The translations under genes were made by a program, and so were the position numbers. DNA of 12,915 bases. Origin: Akkermansiaceae bacterium UBA2381. Lineage in GTDB: Bacteria; Verrucomicrobiota; Verrucomicrobiia; Verrucomicrobiales; DEV007. This document shows, piece after piece, positions 1 to 6,083 of the stretch (positions within the stretch are counted from its first letter, which is position 1; every line of letters starts with the position of its first letter). The notes below the pieces were generated by a model. It ran no database searches. It saw only the letters and a list, made by a program, of their open reading frames with translations, and had not been told where the DNA came from. The DNA is taken from assembly GCA_002344215.1 (NCBI GenBank), contig DDSV01000048.1, forward strand, positions 135,752-148,666, in the 5' to 3' direction.

Positions 1-467
1 TGCTCGCCGCCGGAGAGTTCGCTCGGGAGATGGCCGGTTCGCGACCCGAGTCCGACCCGCTCCAGCAAATCGAGCGCTCTCGCCTTCGCATAATTCCCGC
101 GGATCATGGCCGGAACCATCACGTTTTCGAGGGCGGTCAGTTCCGGCAGGAGGAAGAAGCTCTGGAAGACATAACCCATGCTCGTATTGCGAACGCGGGC
201 CTGTTCCCGACGTCCGAGCCGGTAGAGCGACTGACCGTTGATGACGACATCGCCCTCATTCGGTTTTTCAAGACCGGCCAGGGTGTAGAGCAGAGAAGTT
301 TTGCCGGCTCCTGACGGCCCGACGAGGAAAAGGGTTTCCCCGTGGTTTACAGTCAGGGAAACACCCTTGAGGACCTCGATCCGGTTGTCACCGATCTGAA
401 AGGTACGCACGATGTCACGCGCCTCGACGGCAACGCCATTTTCTGATGGATGGGGACTCTTCACAGA
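1..467 (-). CDS. ABC transporter ATP-binding protein, LolD/MacB-like (partial, C-terminus beyond window)
   Basis: This is the nucleotide-binding subunit of an ABC transporter that hydrolyses ATP at the inner face of the cytoplasmic membrane. Read on the minus strand it shows a Walker A motif GPSGAGKT (about residues 51-58), a Q-loop in the segment GYVFQSFFLLPELTALENV, and the signature LSGGE right at the window edge. The FQSFFLLPELTALENV wording is typical of the LolD/MacB/FtsE group, which works with FtsX-fold permeases in lipoprotein release or efflux. Walker B and the H-loop lie outside the window. An in-frame TGA just upstream limits the start; GTG at 467 or GTG at 461 is most likely, and no ATG is available in frame. 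No strong Shine-Dalgarno sequence is visible. The partner permease is not in the window, so LolD and MacB cannot be told apart. The ATPase call is secure. Confidence 0.9.
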
Positions 468-556
468 CACGCGCCACCATGCCCCCGCTTCGGCTCAGGG
501 ACGAGTAATTTTTTAGGCAAAGTTAAGCATCATCAGGCCGCGCCGGAGCGCCAGCC

Positions 557-991
557 TCATTTGCCTTTGAGCCCGTCGCGTCTGGCTTTCTTGGCCAGAT
601 CCATCGCCTTTTCGTTTCCGTAGCGGGAGATGGAGAACTTTGCCGTTCTCCGGTTCCCGTCCTTGTCGATCCAGGCGGCCTGCCAGTATTCGTAGACTTT
701 GTCCTTGGGTGACTTCGAGACCACATGGGTCACACCGACAACCCCGGACTGCTTGATACGGCGCTTCTTCTTCGATGCCGCGTCCTGCTTGTATTTCGGC
801 ATCTTGTCGAGGAGCGAGTCCCGATAGAGTTTCGCCGCTTTCAGCGCCTTCGGTTTTCCCCCGAGAGATTTGTCAGGGAAATACTTCTGATGACTCTTCC
901 CGCGATGGGTAATACGAACGTAGAATCCGTGGTTTTTTTTCTCCGGTTGGTCAATCCGGGTGATGCCGTAGTTCGGGCGAGGTTCTGTCAT
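557..991 (-). CDS. small basic protein with two AP2-like DNA-binding repeats
   Basis: This 144-residue, lysine/arginine-rich protein appears to be built from two copies of one unit. Copy 1 (about residues 8-59) runs YGITRID, then HGFYVRITHRGK, YFPD, and a helix KALKAAKLYRD. Copy 2 (about 83-138) runs GVVGVTHV, then YEYWQAAWIDKDGNRR, KFSISRYG, and a helix KAMDLAKKARRD. The plan 'G-(I/V)-T ... aromatic-x-(A/V) strand ... G ... F ... G ... A ... A ... RD' matches the three-strand-plus-helix AP2/ERF fold found in bacterial AP2 proteins and homing endonucleases. A very basic linker (KKKRRIK, about 74-80) joins the copies. No nuclease motif is visible. DNA binding is inferred from fold resemblance by eye; the target is unknown. 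It lies 89 nt upstream of the ABC ATPase start and has no Shine-Dalgarno sequence before its ATG. The coding region looks real; the AP2 assignment is moderately sure. Confidence 0.72.
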   Translation of the reverse strand: MTEPRPNYGITRIDQPEKKNHGFYVRITHRGKSHQKYFPDKSLGGKPKALKAAKLYRDSLLDKMPKYKQDAASKKKRRIKQSGVVGVTHVVSKSPKDKVYEYWQAAWIDKDGNRRTAKFSISRYGNEKAMDLAKKARRDGLKGK

Positions 992-1114
992 GTGGGACGT
1001 GGGGTAAACGGTTCGATCACTCCAAAATGATCTGAAGCAGTTCTACTATGCCTCCTGTCTACCGTTTTTTGAAAATGCCGACAAGGCAAAATGCCTGAAA
1101 TCTAATCAAATCGG

Positions 1115-1564
1115 TTATTTTGTCAGTTGCCGGATTCCCTCATAGAGCACAATCCCGGCGGCAGTAGCCAGATTTAGACTCCTGCCAGCGACCTGGGGAA
1201 TGGTCAGACAGTCCCTCACATTGCTCTCAAGAAGGGATTCAGGAAGCCCTCTCGTCTCCGAGCCGAAGACAAGATAATCCCCCGGCTGAAAGGCGGCATC
1301 CCAGTAGGGTCGTTCCGTCTTCGTCGTTAACAGATACACTCGCGCCCCTTCCGGAACCGACACCCTGAAGGCCTCGTAGGAAGGCCAAAGGGTGGGAGCG
1401 ATTTCTTTCCAGTAGTCGAGCCCGGCACGCTTCAAGGAACGTTCGTCCAGCGAAAAGCCGAGCGGTTCGATCAAATGGAGTTTCGCACCGGTGGCATGAC
1501 AGAGCCTACCGATATTTCCCGTGTTGGGGGGAATCTCAGGGCGGTTGAGAACGACGTTCAGCAT
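1115..1564 (-). CDS. trmL: tRNA (cytidine/uridine-34 2'-O)-methyltransferase TrmL
   Basis: This SPOUT-class enzyme uses S-adenosylmethionine to 2'-O-methylate the wobble nucleotide 34 of tRNA-Leu species in the cytoplasm. The 149-residue product matches the family's short, single-domain form (E. coli TrmL is about 157 residues). Three diagnostic blocks are visible: N-terminal VLNRPEIPPNTGNIGRLC, the cofactor-knot segment LVFGSETRGLP (about residues 99-109), and the C-terminal block IPQVAGRSLNLATAAGIVLYE. RAGLDYW in the middle is also typical. The ATG at 1564 is preceded by GAGAGG at a reasonable distance. The gene is the last of a likely rplU-rpmA-trmL operon, 47 nt after rpmA. In many bacteria obgE follows rpmA, so trmL in this place is a local peculiarity. 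Confidence 0.94.
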   Translation of the reverse strand: MLNVVLNRPEIPPNTGNIGRLCHATGAKLHLIEPLGFSLDERSLKRAGLDYWKEIAPTLWPSYEAFRVSVPEGARVYLLTTKTERPYWDAAFQPGDYLVFGSETRGLPESLLESNVRDCLTIPQVAGRSLNLATAAGIVLYEGIRQLTK

Positions 1565-1611
1565 GGAACGCCTCTCAAGAACTCCTCTGAAAACGCCTCA
1601 AGCGGGGCGAA

Positions 1612-1866
1612 TCACGCCACCACTGCGGCATCCACATTCACGCGGCGACCGTTCTGATCGAAGCGGACAGCACCCTCAACGAGGGAGTAGATCGTGAAGT
1701 CGCGGCCGATACCGACGTTTCTGCCGGGGTGCCACTTGGTTCCGCACTGCCGAAGAATGATGTTTCCGGGGACGACTTTCTCGCCACCGAATTTTTTCAC
1801 ACCACGGCGCTTGCTCTGGCTGTCGCGACCGTTTTTAACGCTACCTTGTCCTTTTTTATGGGCCAT
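1612..1866 (-). CDS. rpmA: 50S ribosomal protein bL27
   Basis: bL27 is a large-subunit ribosomal protein whose flexible N-terminus reaches toward the peptidyl-transferase centre. The 84-residue product starts MAHKKGQGS and contains NGRDS, KRRGVKKFGGE, the IILRQCGTKWHPG segment and VGIGRD, all hallmark bL27 positions. The length equals that of E. coli bL27. There is no cleavable N-terminal extension of the kind seen in Firmicutes. It lies 44 nt downstream of rplU on the same strand, the near-universal L21-L27 pairing. The stretch before its ATG is pyrimidine-rich (CTTCCTC on the sense strand) and lacks a Shine-Dalgarno sequence, so initiation may depend on coupling or on an SD-independent route. 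Confidence 0.97.
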   Translation of the reverse strand: MAHKKGQGSVKNGRDSQSKRRGVKKFGGEKVVPGNIILRQCGTKWHPGRNVGIGRDFTIYSLVEGAVRFDQNGRRVNVDAAVVA

Positions 1867-1910
1867 GACGTGAGGAAGAAAAAGTTATACTGAAAGGATG
1901 AATTGAGAAA

Positions 1911-2219
1911 TCAGATCGAAACGATCTCGAGACGGGTAAGATGACGACGGTGTCCCTTGGTCTTGTGGAAACCTTTGCGGCGCTTGAATTTGAACGCGAC
2001 CACCTTCTTGGCACGGACCTGGTCAACGACCTTGGCGGTAACCGACGCTCCGGCGATGAAAGGGCTGCCCACGTTGATGCTGTCACCATTGCCGGAAGCG
2101 AGAACTTCGTCAAAGGTCACGGTGTCACCTACAGCAACATCGAGCTTCTCAACTTCGATCTTGTCGCCTGCTGCGACGCGATATTGCTTTCCACCGGTCT
2201 TGATAATTGCGTATGCCAT
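1911..2219 (-). CDS. rplU: 50S ribosomal protein bL21
   Basis: bL21 binds 23S rRNA in the large ribosomal subunit. The 102-residue product begins MAYAIIKTGGKQYRV, the canonical L21 N-terminus, and contains DKIEVEKLDVAVGD. It ends with the basic C-terminal block KRRKGFHKTKGHRRHLTRLEI. The open frame extends 52 codons further upstream (to 2375), but that part has no L21 similarity. The ATG at 2219 is preceded by GGGAGA at good spacing, so 2219 is chosen as the start. This is the first gene of the rplU-rpmA-trmL operon. Its leader (2220-2384) holds a palindromic element and may carry the promoter or a regulatory structure, although no confident -10/-35 pair was found. Confidence 0.97.
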   Translation of the reverse strand: MAYAIIKTGGKQYRVAAGDKIEVEKLDVAVGDTVTFDEVLASGNGDSINVGSPFIAGASVTAKVVDQVRAKKVVAFKFKRRKGFHKTKGHRRHLTRLEIVSI

Positions 2220-2300
2220 CGTGCTCTCCCTGCTTTGAGGGGCCGGGAAAGTGCCATCACTGGGGTGAAACGGCAAGCGATTTTTTATGACCGGGAAAAC

Positions 2301-2336
2301 CCGTCGGCGCCCCGGACTTAAAGTCCGGAATGACGG
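2301..2336. repeat. palindromic element in the rplU leader / divergent intergenic region
   Basis: A perfect 8-bp inverted repeat, CCGGACTT-A-AAGTCCGG (2312-2328), is flanked by a second matching pair, CCGTC (2301-2305) and GACGG (2332-2336). Together they can form a hairpin with an asymmetric internal loop. A short CGGG-AAAA-CCCG inverted repeat (2292-2303) adjoins it. No T-run follows on either strand, so it does not look like a simple terminator. It could be a structured leader of the rplU transcript, a protein-binding site, or a decayed copy of a dispersed intergenic palindrome. Confidence 0.55.
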
Positions 2337-2384
2337 CCTGCAAAATCTCTTGCAGAAGACCGGCCCATCTGACAACTCTGTCCC

Positions 2385-3239
2385 GTGAAATACGCAGGTG
2401 GTTTTCTAATTTTTATCATGGTCTTTGCCGCGGTTGGAATCGCGATGCACACGGGCCTCTACGGCAGTCCGGGAATCTTTGTCTGGTCCATTCAGCAGGA
2501 TCAGGTAACCGGCAAATCCACCCTCGTCAGGACGACCCTTGAGGTTCCTGAGCGGGAGGTGAAGACGGCAGAAGCCGGCCCGGAAAAGCCTTCCGAACCC
2601 GAGGTCCTCGAAGCGGTCCCCGCCCCCGAACCTCCTTCGGCCGGAGCCGTTTCGGCAAAACCTGAGGAGATCTCCCTTTTTGACGGCAAAACGCTCGGAT
2701 CCTGGGTCAAAACCCAGTTCGGAGGCGAAGGCGACGTCTTTGTCAACGAATCGGGAAACCTCGAACTCGGCTTCGGGGCTGTCATCACCGGGGCCCACTG
2801 GGGAGCGGAAGTCCCGGCAGTGACCAACTACGAGATCTCGCTGGAGGCCATGAAACTGGATGGAAACGACTTTTTTATCGCCCTCACCTTTCCCGTAAAG
2901 GATAGCCACGCCACTTTCGTCGTGGGCGGCTGGGGCGGAGGAGTCGTCGGGATCTCCTGTGTGGACGATCTCAACGCCTCCGAGAATGAGACGATGAATA
3001 TCGAAGGATTCGAGAACGACGTTTGGTACAAAATCCGCGTACGGGTGACCGATGACAAACTTGAAGCCTGGATTGATGATGACCAGAAAGTCGACCTCGA
3101 ACTCGAAGGGAAAAAAATCAGCCTCCTTCCGGGCGATATCGAGCTCTCCGTTCCCGTCGGTCTCGCCGCATTTCAGACCCGTGCGCAGTACAAGAATATC
3201 GTCTGGCGAAACCTCCCGTCGGAAAAACCGGTCGAGTAG
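2385..3239 (+). CDS. membrane-anchored DUF1080/LamG-like (3-keto-disaccharide hydrolase fold) protein
   Basis: The 284-residue protein has a single hydrophobic segment at residues 5-23 (membrane anchor or uncleaved signal). A Glu/Pro/Ala-rich linker follows (about 53-95), then a globular domain (about 96-278). The domain opens with EEISLFDGKTLGSW, the typical entry of DUF1080/3-keto-disaccharide hydrolase jelly-roll domains. Further on it has NYEISLEAMKLDGNDFF, WYKIRVRVTDDKLEAWIDD and a closing VGLAAFQTRAQYKNIVWR strand, as in concanavalin/LamG-like sandwiches. The domain is probably outside the cytoplasmic membrane and may bind or process glycans; no catalytic residue can be assigned, so substrate and activity are unknown. 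The frame starts at a GTG (2385) without a Shine-Dalgarno sequence; ATG 2418 would cut into the anchor and is less likely. The gene diverges from rplU. Confidence 0.82.
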   Translation: MKYAGGFLIFIMVFAAVGIAMHTGLYGSPGIFVWSIQQDQVTGKSTLVRTTLEVPEREVKTAEAGPEKPSEPEVLEAVPAPEPPSAGAVSAKPEEISLFDGKTLGSWVKTQFGGEGDVFVNESGNLELGFGAVITGAHWGAEVPAVTNYEISLEAMKLDGNDFFIALTFPVKDSHATFVVGGWGGGVVGISCVDDLNASENETMNIEGFENDVWYKIRVRVTDDKLEAWIDDDQKVDLELEGKKISLLPGDIELSVPVGLAAFQTRAQYKNIVWRNLPSEKPVE

Positions 3240-3244
3240 TTTCA

Positions 3245-3285
3245 CCGAGTCCCTGAACCTCCGGGGCTCCTCTCATCGGGTTTTT
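3245..3285 (+). terminator. possible weak terminator after the DUF1080-like gene
   Basis: Just after the stop codon, GAGTCCC (3247-3253) can pair with GGGGCTC (3263-3269) with one G-U wobble. A run of five T residues lies at 3281-3285. The T-run is about 11 nt from the stem, which is far for an intrinsic terminator, so this is only a candidate. Confidence 0.3.
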
Positions 3286-3289
3286 CCAT

Positions 3290-3461
3290 GGAAATTATAA
3301 AATTGTCAAAAATTAAAATTATGGAGCACTTAATTATCAAGTTTTTGAACGAATCGCTTGACCCACGGTCAATATGTTGTCTGGATTATTAAAAATTGTC
3401 CGAAACCGCTTCGCCTTTCTCTCAATTTTTGACGACCCTCAACACCTGCCACTCAATATTT
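3290..3461 (+). promoter_or_regulatory. AT-rich spacer with operator-like palindrome upstream of the winged-helix gene
   Basis: This is the longest gene-poor stretch in the window and is strikingly AT-rich compared with its surroundings. It holds a perfect inverted repeat TTGACC-CAC-GGTCAA (3358-3372), whose left arm could also serve as a -35 box, with GATTAT (3384-3389) as a loosely spaced -10. AAAATTGTC occurs at 3299-3307 and again at 3392-3400. GTCAAAAATT (3305-3314) recurs inverted at 3424-3433. The layout suggests a regulated promoter, possibly autoregulated by the downstream winged-helix protein; that is inference. Confidence 0.45.
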
Positions 3462-4502
3462 ATGAATCTTAGAGACCAACTGAAAGAAATTCTTCCTGAC
3501 ATTCTTCCACGGAACCCCGCTCAAGCGATCAAGGGAACGGAGTTGATCGAGTTGGTAAAACATCGTCTCAAGCAGGATTACTCGGATGCGACACTTCGCT
3601 ACCATTTCTCCATCATGTCATGTGACCCGTCCTCACCGATCGCCAAGGTGGAGCAGGGTCAGGGCTACTACCTGCGGACCGCTACAATTCATACGATGAA
3701 CAGCGCCCGGAACCTCTTCCGTTCGGGCGACGGCAGCGGAAGCGCCGGATCGGTCATGGGCAGCGCCGAGATGGATGTCGCGCTCGGGCGTGCCTCCAAG
3801 TTTCGTGCGGTCGTGCAACGGTATCTTGAGTCGGTGCAGCAGTTTCCCTTCGCCTTTGAAGAATCTCTTTCCACCAATGCGGAAGCCAACCGCTGGAGGG
3901 TCCCTGATCTTGCTGTGATCGACTGGCTCTCGGCCGACGGTGAAGATGACGCGGTGGTCATGGACAAGCGCAAGCTCGAGGTGCATCGCCGTCTCGGTGA
4001 GAATCCCCTCCGGATCTCAAGCGTAAAACTTCGTCTTGAGCTCCATCAGGACAGCCTCCTTGAGGATCTCTATCAGTGCCTCTCCGCTTCGGAATGGGCC
4101 AATGCGGGAGAACTCCTCGTCGCCGCTTCGATTGACGATCAGCAAATGATCGAAGAGGTCCGCCGCTTCGCCTCACGCTACGGTGTCGGGGTGATCAGCT
4201 TCGGACTGGATGCGGACATCCTCGATGACATGCCCGAGCCGGCCGCGATTGAGAACCTCCTTCCCCGCGAGTTCGAATCGATTTTGAGCCTGCTCCGGAT
4301 CCGCCGGTATGCAACACCGGCTCCCGGCCGTGCGCTTGACTGGCAGCACATCGCCGGCGCCGCAACCGCGAATCCCGACTTTGCCCGCCTTGAAGGCTGG
4401 ATCTCCCGCAGCCTGCTGGAAGAGCGCATCATCACCGCCCGCGAATATGACGAACTCGGTCGCAACGCGGCCAAAGCCGCTTCACGCGAGTTTGTAGCCT
4501 GA
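3462..4502 (+). CDS. winged-helix protein with nuclease-like C-terminal domain (HrgA/COG2958-like)
   Basis: With the ATG at 3462 the product is 346 residues. An in-frame TTG at 3396 would add 22 residues lacking similarity and is not preferred; neither start has a clear Shine-Dalgarno sequence. Residues about 1-72 look like a winged helix (ELIELVKHRL, DATLRYHFSIM, VEQGQGYYLR), as in HARE-HTH-type domains. A Gly/Ser-rich linker (about 87-100) leads to residues about 112-250: a PDLAVIDW strand (D149), ISSVKLRLEL (186-194), LYQCLSASEWANAGELLVA, and RRFASRYGVGVISFGLD. This order resembles HrgA/COG2958 proteins, whose C-terminal part looks like a PD-(D/E)XK nuclease fold. From memory of that family the E-x-K motif would fall on K189-L-R191 here, so catalysis may be lost and a DNA-binding or regulatory role is possible. 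About 95 further residues form a helical tail. It stands alone between an AT-rich promoter region and a strong terminator. Family placement is by eye. Confidence 0.7.
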   Translation: MNLRDQLKEILPDILPRNPAQAIKGTELIELVKHRLKQDYSDATLRYHFSIMSCDPSSPIAKVEQGQGYYLRTATIHTMNSARNLFRSGDGSGSAGSVMGSAEMDVALGRASKFRAVVQRYLESVQQFPFAFEESLSTNAEANRWRVPDLAVIDWLSADGEDDAVVMDKRKLEVHRRLGENPLRISSVKLRLELHQDSLLEDLYQCLSASEWANAGELLVAASIDDQQMIEEVRRFASRYGVGVISFGLDADILDDMPEPAAIENLLPREFESILSLLRIRRYATPAPGRALDWQHIAGAATANPDFARLEGWISRSLLEERIITAREYDELGRNAAKAASREFVA

Positions 4503-4534
4503 TTTTTCCTCCCCTTGGTTTTAGGTGAATCTCG

Positions 4535-4569
4535 CAAAGGGCACCCGGAAACGGGTGCCCTTTGTTTTT
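4535..4569 (+). terminator. rho-independent terminator after the winged-helix gene
   Basis: A perfect 13-bp stem has its left arm at 4535-4547 (CAAAGGGCACCCG) and its right arm at 4552-4564 (CGGGTGCCCTTTG). The arms are closed by a GAAA tetraloop and followed directly by TTTTT (4565-4569). It lies about 30 nt after the stop codon and separates this transcript from the downstream VWA gene. Confidence 0.95.
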
Positions 4570-4636
4570 ACAAGTTCCTGACAATCGTTTTACAGCACCA
4601 TGACAACTGATTCCGGAGCGACACGATGTTCTCTCC

Positions 4637-6001
4637 ATGGAAACAAAAAGAACTCTGTTGTTGTCGGCGCTCACCCTGGCCCTTGCCCTGAGCGGAAACC
4701 CGTTTGTCGCCCCGCTTCGTGCCACCGAGGAGACCGTCCGTCTCAAGACTGCGGTGGATCGACCTCTCATTCACGAAAGTGGCGGTGAAAGCAAAGTGGT
4801 CATCAAAATTGAGGTGGAGGGATGCGACCAACCGCAAAAGACCCGCACTCCGCTCAACCTGGCAATTGTGCTGGATCGCAGCGGATCAATGAGCGGAGGC
4901 AAACTCGAGCAGGCGAAACAGGCGGCGGCGATGCTCGTCGACCAGTTGGATAAAGAGGACATCCTGTCGCTCGTTGTCTACGAGTCGGAGGTCGAGGTGG
5001 TCAGGCACGCGGCTCCCGTGAGAGATGGCCATAGAGAGATCAAACGACTCATCGAACGGATTGAAACCGGGGGCAGCACGGCCCTGTACGGCGGCGTTGA
5101 GGAAGGCTCGCGGCAGCTTCGGGAGTTTCTCGGCAAAGAAAAGGTCAACCGGGTAATTCTCCTCTCGGACGGGATTGCCAACGTCGGTCCCTGCGACAAC
5201 CGCGAGATCGCCAGCCTAGGCACCCGCATCGCCCGTGACGGCATGTCCGTCACCACAATCGGTCTCGGCAGTGATTACAATGAAACCCTCATGACCGCCC
5301 TCGCCGAAGCGAGCGACGCCAACTACTACTACGTCGCTGACGTCGAGAAGCTTCCGGAGGTCTTTGAAAAGGAACTCGGTGAACTGAAAAGCATTGTCGC
5401 CCGTGAACTGGTGATCATCATCGATTGCCCCGAGGGGGTGCGCCCGCTGCGATTCCTCGGACGTCCCGAAGAATTGAAGTCCGAAAAGGAAACCATCACC
5501 TTTTCGACCCTTTCAAGTGGTCAGGCCCGTGAACTCTATCTCGAGTGCCTCGTCAGCAACTCCGCCCTCGGAAAGATCAATGAAATTGCCACGGTCTCGA
5601 TGCGGTATGCCGACACCATGTCCGCCAAAGCCATCGAAACCGGAAAAACTCCGGTCGTGGTCGGATACAGCAAAGACACCGACCTGGTGACCCGCTCCAT
5701 CGATCAGGCCATCGCCGCCGAAGCCGCGATCTTTGCCAATGCGGTCGAAACGGAGAAAGCGATCGCCCTGGCCGACCAGGGCGACGCCGAGGGATCACGG
5801 AGACAGCTGGACGTGCAGTTGAAAGTGCTCAACGAAGCCTACGCGGCCGCTCCGGCAGCGCAGAGGAGTCAGCTCGACAAAGAGATCGAAGCGGTCTCCG
5901 GAGCCCGGGAGGAACTCAACAGCGATCAGCTTTCCAAAGAGCAGCGCAAGAAACTCACCAACGGCTCGTGGATGCTTCGCAACTCAAAGCGCTCGAATTA
6001 A
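4637..6001 (+). CDS. secreted von Willebrand factor type A (VWA) domain protein
   Basis: The 454-residue protein has an N-terminal signal peptide (basic METKR, hydrophobic core to about residue 20, probable cleavage near residue 29) and no lipobox cysteine, so it should be periplasmic or exported. The VWA domain (about 72-250) has an intact metal-ion-dependent adhesion site: D80, S82 and S84 in DRSGSMSGG, T148 in GGSTALYGG, and D178 in LLSDGIANVG. After it come a beta-rich region (about 255-340) and a charged helical C-terminal region (about 355-445, many Glu/Gln/Lys/Ala, possibly coiled coil). VWA proteins of this type bind protein partners through a divalent metal; the ligand here is unknown. 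The gene follows the terminator at 4535-4569. It is 82 nt before the histidine kinase start, with a hairpin between, so it may share or feed the two-component system. The ATG at 4637 has no strong Shine-Dalgarno sequence. Confidence 0.92.
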   Translation: METKRTLLLSALTLALALSGNPFVAPLRATEETVRLKTAVDRPLIHESGGESKVVIKIEVEGCDQPQKTRTPLNLAIVLDRSGSMSGGKLEQAKQAAAMLVDQLDKEDILSLVVYESEVEVVRHAAPVRDGHREIKRLIERIETGGSTALYGGVEEGSRQLREFLGKEKVNRVILLSDGIANVGPCDNREIASLGTRIARDGMSVTTIGLGSDYNETLMTALAEASDANYYYVADVEKLPEVFEKELGELKSIVARELVIIIDCPEGVRPLRFLGRPEELKSEKETITFSTLSSGQARELYLECLVSNSALGKINEIATVSMRYADTMSAKAIETGKTPVVVGYSKDTDLVTRSIDQAIAAEAAIFANAVETEKAIALADQGDAEGSRRQLDVQLKVLNEAYAAAPAAQRSQLDKEIEAVSGAREELNSDQLSKEQRKKLTNGSWMLRNSKRSN

Positions 6002-6023
6002 GTTTGCTGAGCTGGCAGTGCAC

Positions 6024-6059
6024 GCGCCTTTTCGGCTGTATTGAAAGCCGAAGAGGCGC
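6024..6059 (+). terminator. hairpin between the VWA gene and the histidine kinase gene
   Basis: GCGCCTTTTCGGCT (6024-6037) pairs with AGCCGAAGAGGCGC (6046-6059) over 14 positions with one G-U wobble and an 8-nt loop. No T-run follows, so full termination is doubtful. It may be a partial terminator, an RNA stability element, or a barrier setting different levels of the VWA protein and the kinase. Confidence 0.5.
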
Positions 6060-6083
6060 AATAGTTTGCGAGAACCCTGCCCC

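Noticed and set aside
1015..1032. GATCA...TGATC inverted pair upstream of the AP2-like gene
   Set aside because: Five-bp arms with an 8-nt loop occur often by chance, and no promoter elements support an operator.
1084..1096. AGGCA-AAA-TGCCT inverted repeat downstream of trmL
   Set aside because: The stem is only 5 bp with no T-run after it on the minus strand; too weak to call a terminator.
2220..2375. 52-codon N-terminal extension of the L21 frame
   Set aside because: It lacks L21 similarity and crosses the palindromic leader; the ATG at 2219 has a good ribosome binding site and the canonical L21 N-terminus.
2406..3245. 279-codon open frame on the minus strand opposite the DUF1080-like gene
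   Set aside because: It mirrors a GC-rich gene whose plus-strand product has a clear anchor, linker and domain; the antisense translation has no recognisable motif.
3396..3461. TTG-initiated extension of the winged-helix protein
   Set aside because: The 22 extra residues show no similarity to a domain, there is no ribosome binding site, and the ATG at 3462 starts just before the winged helix.
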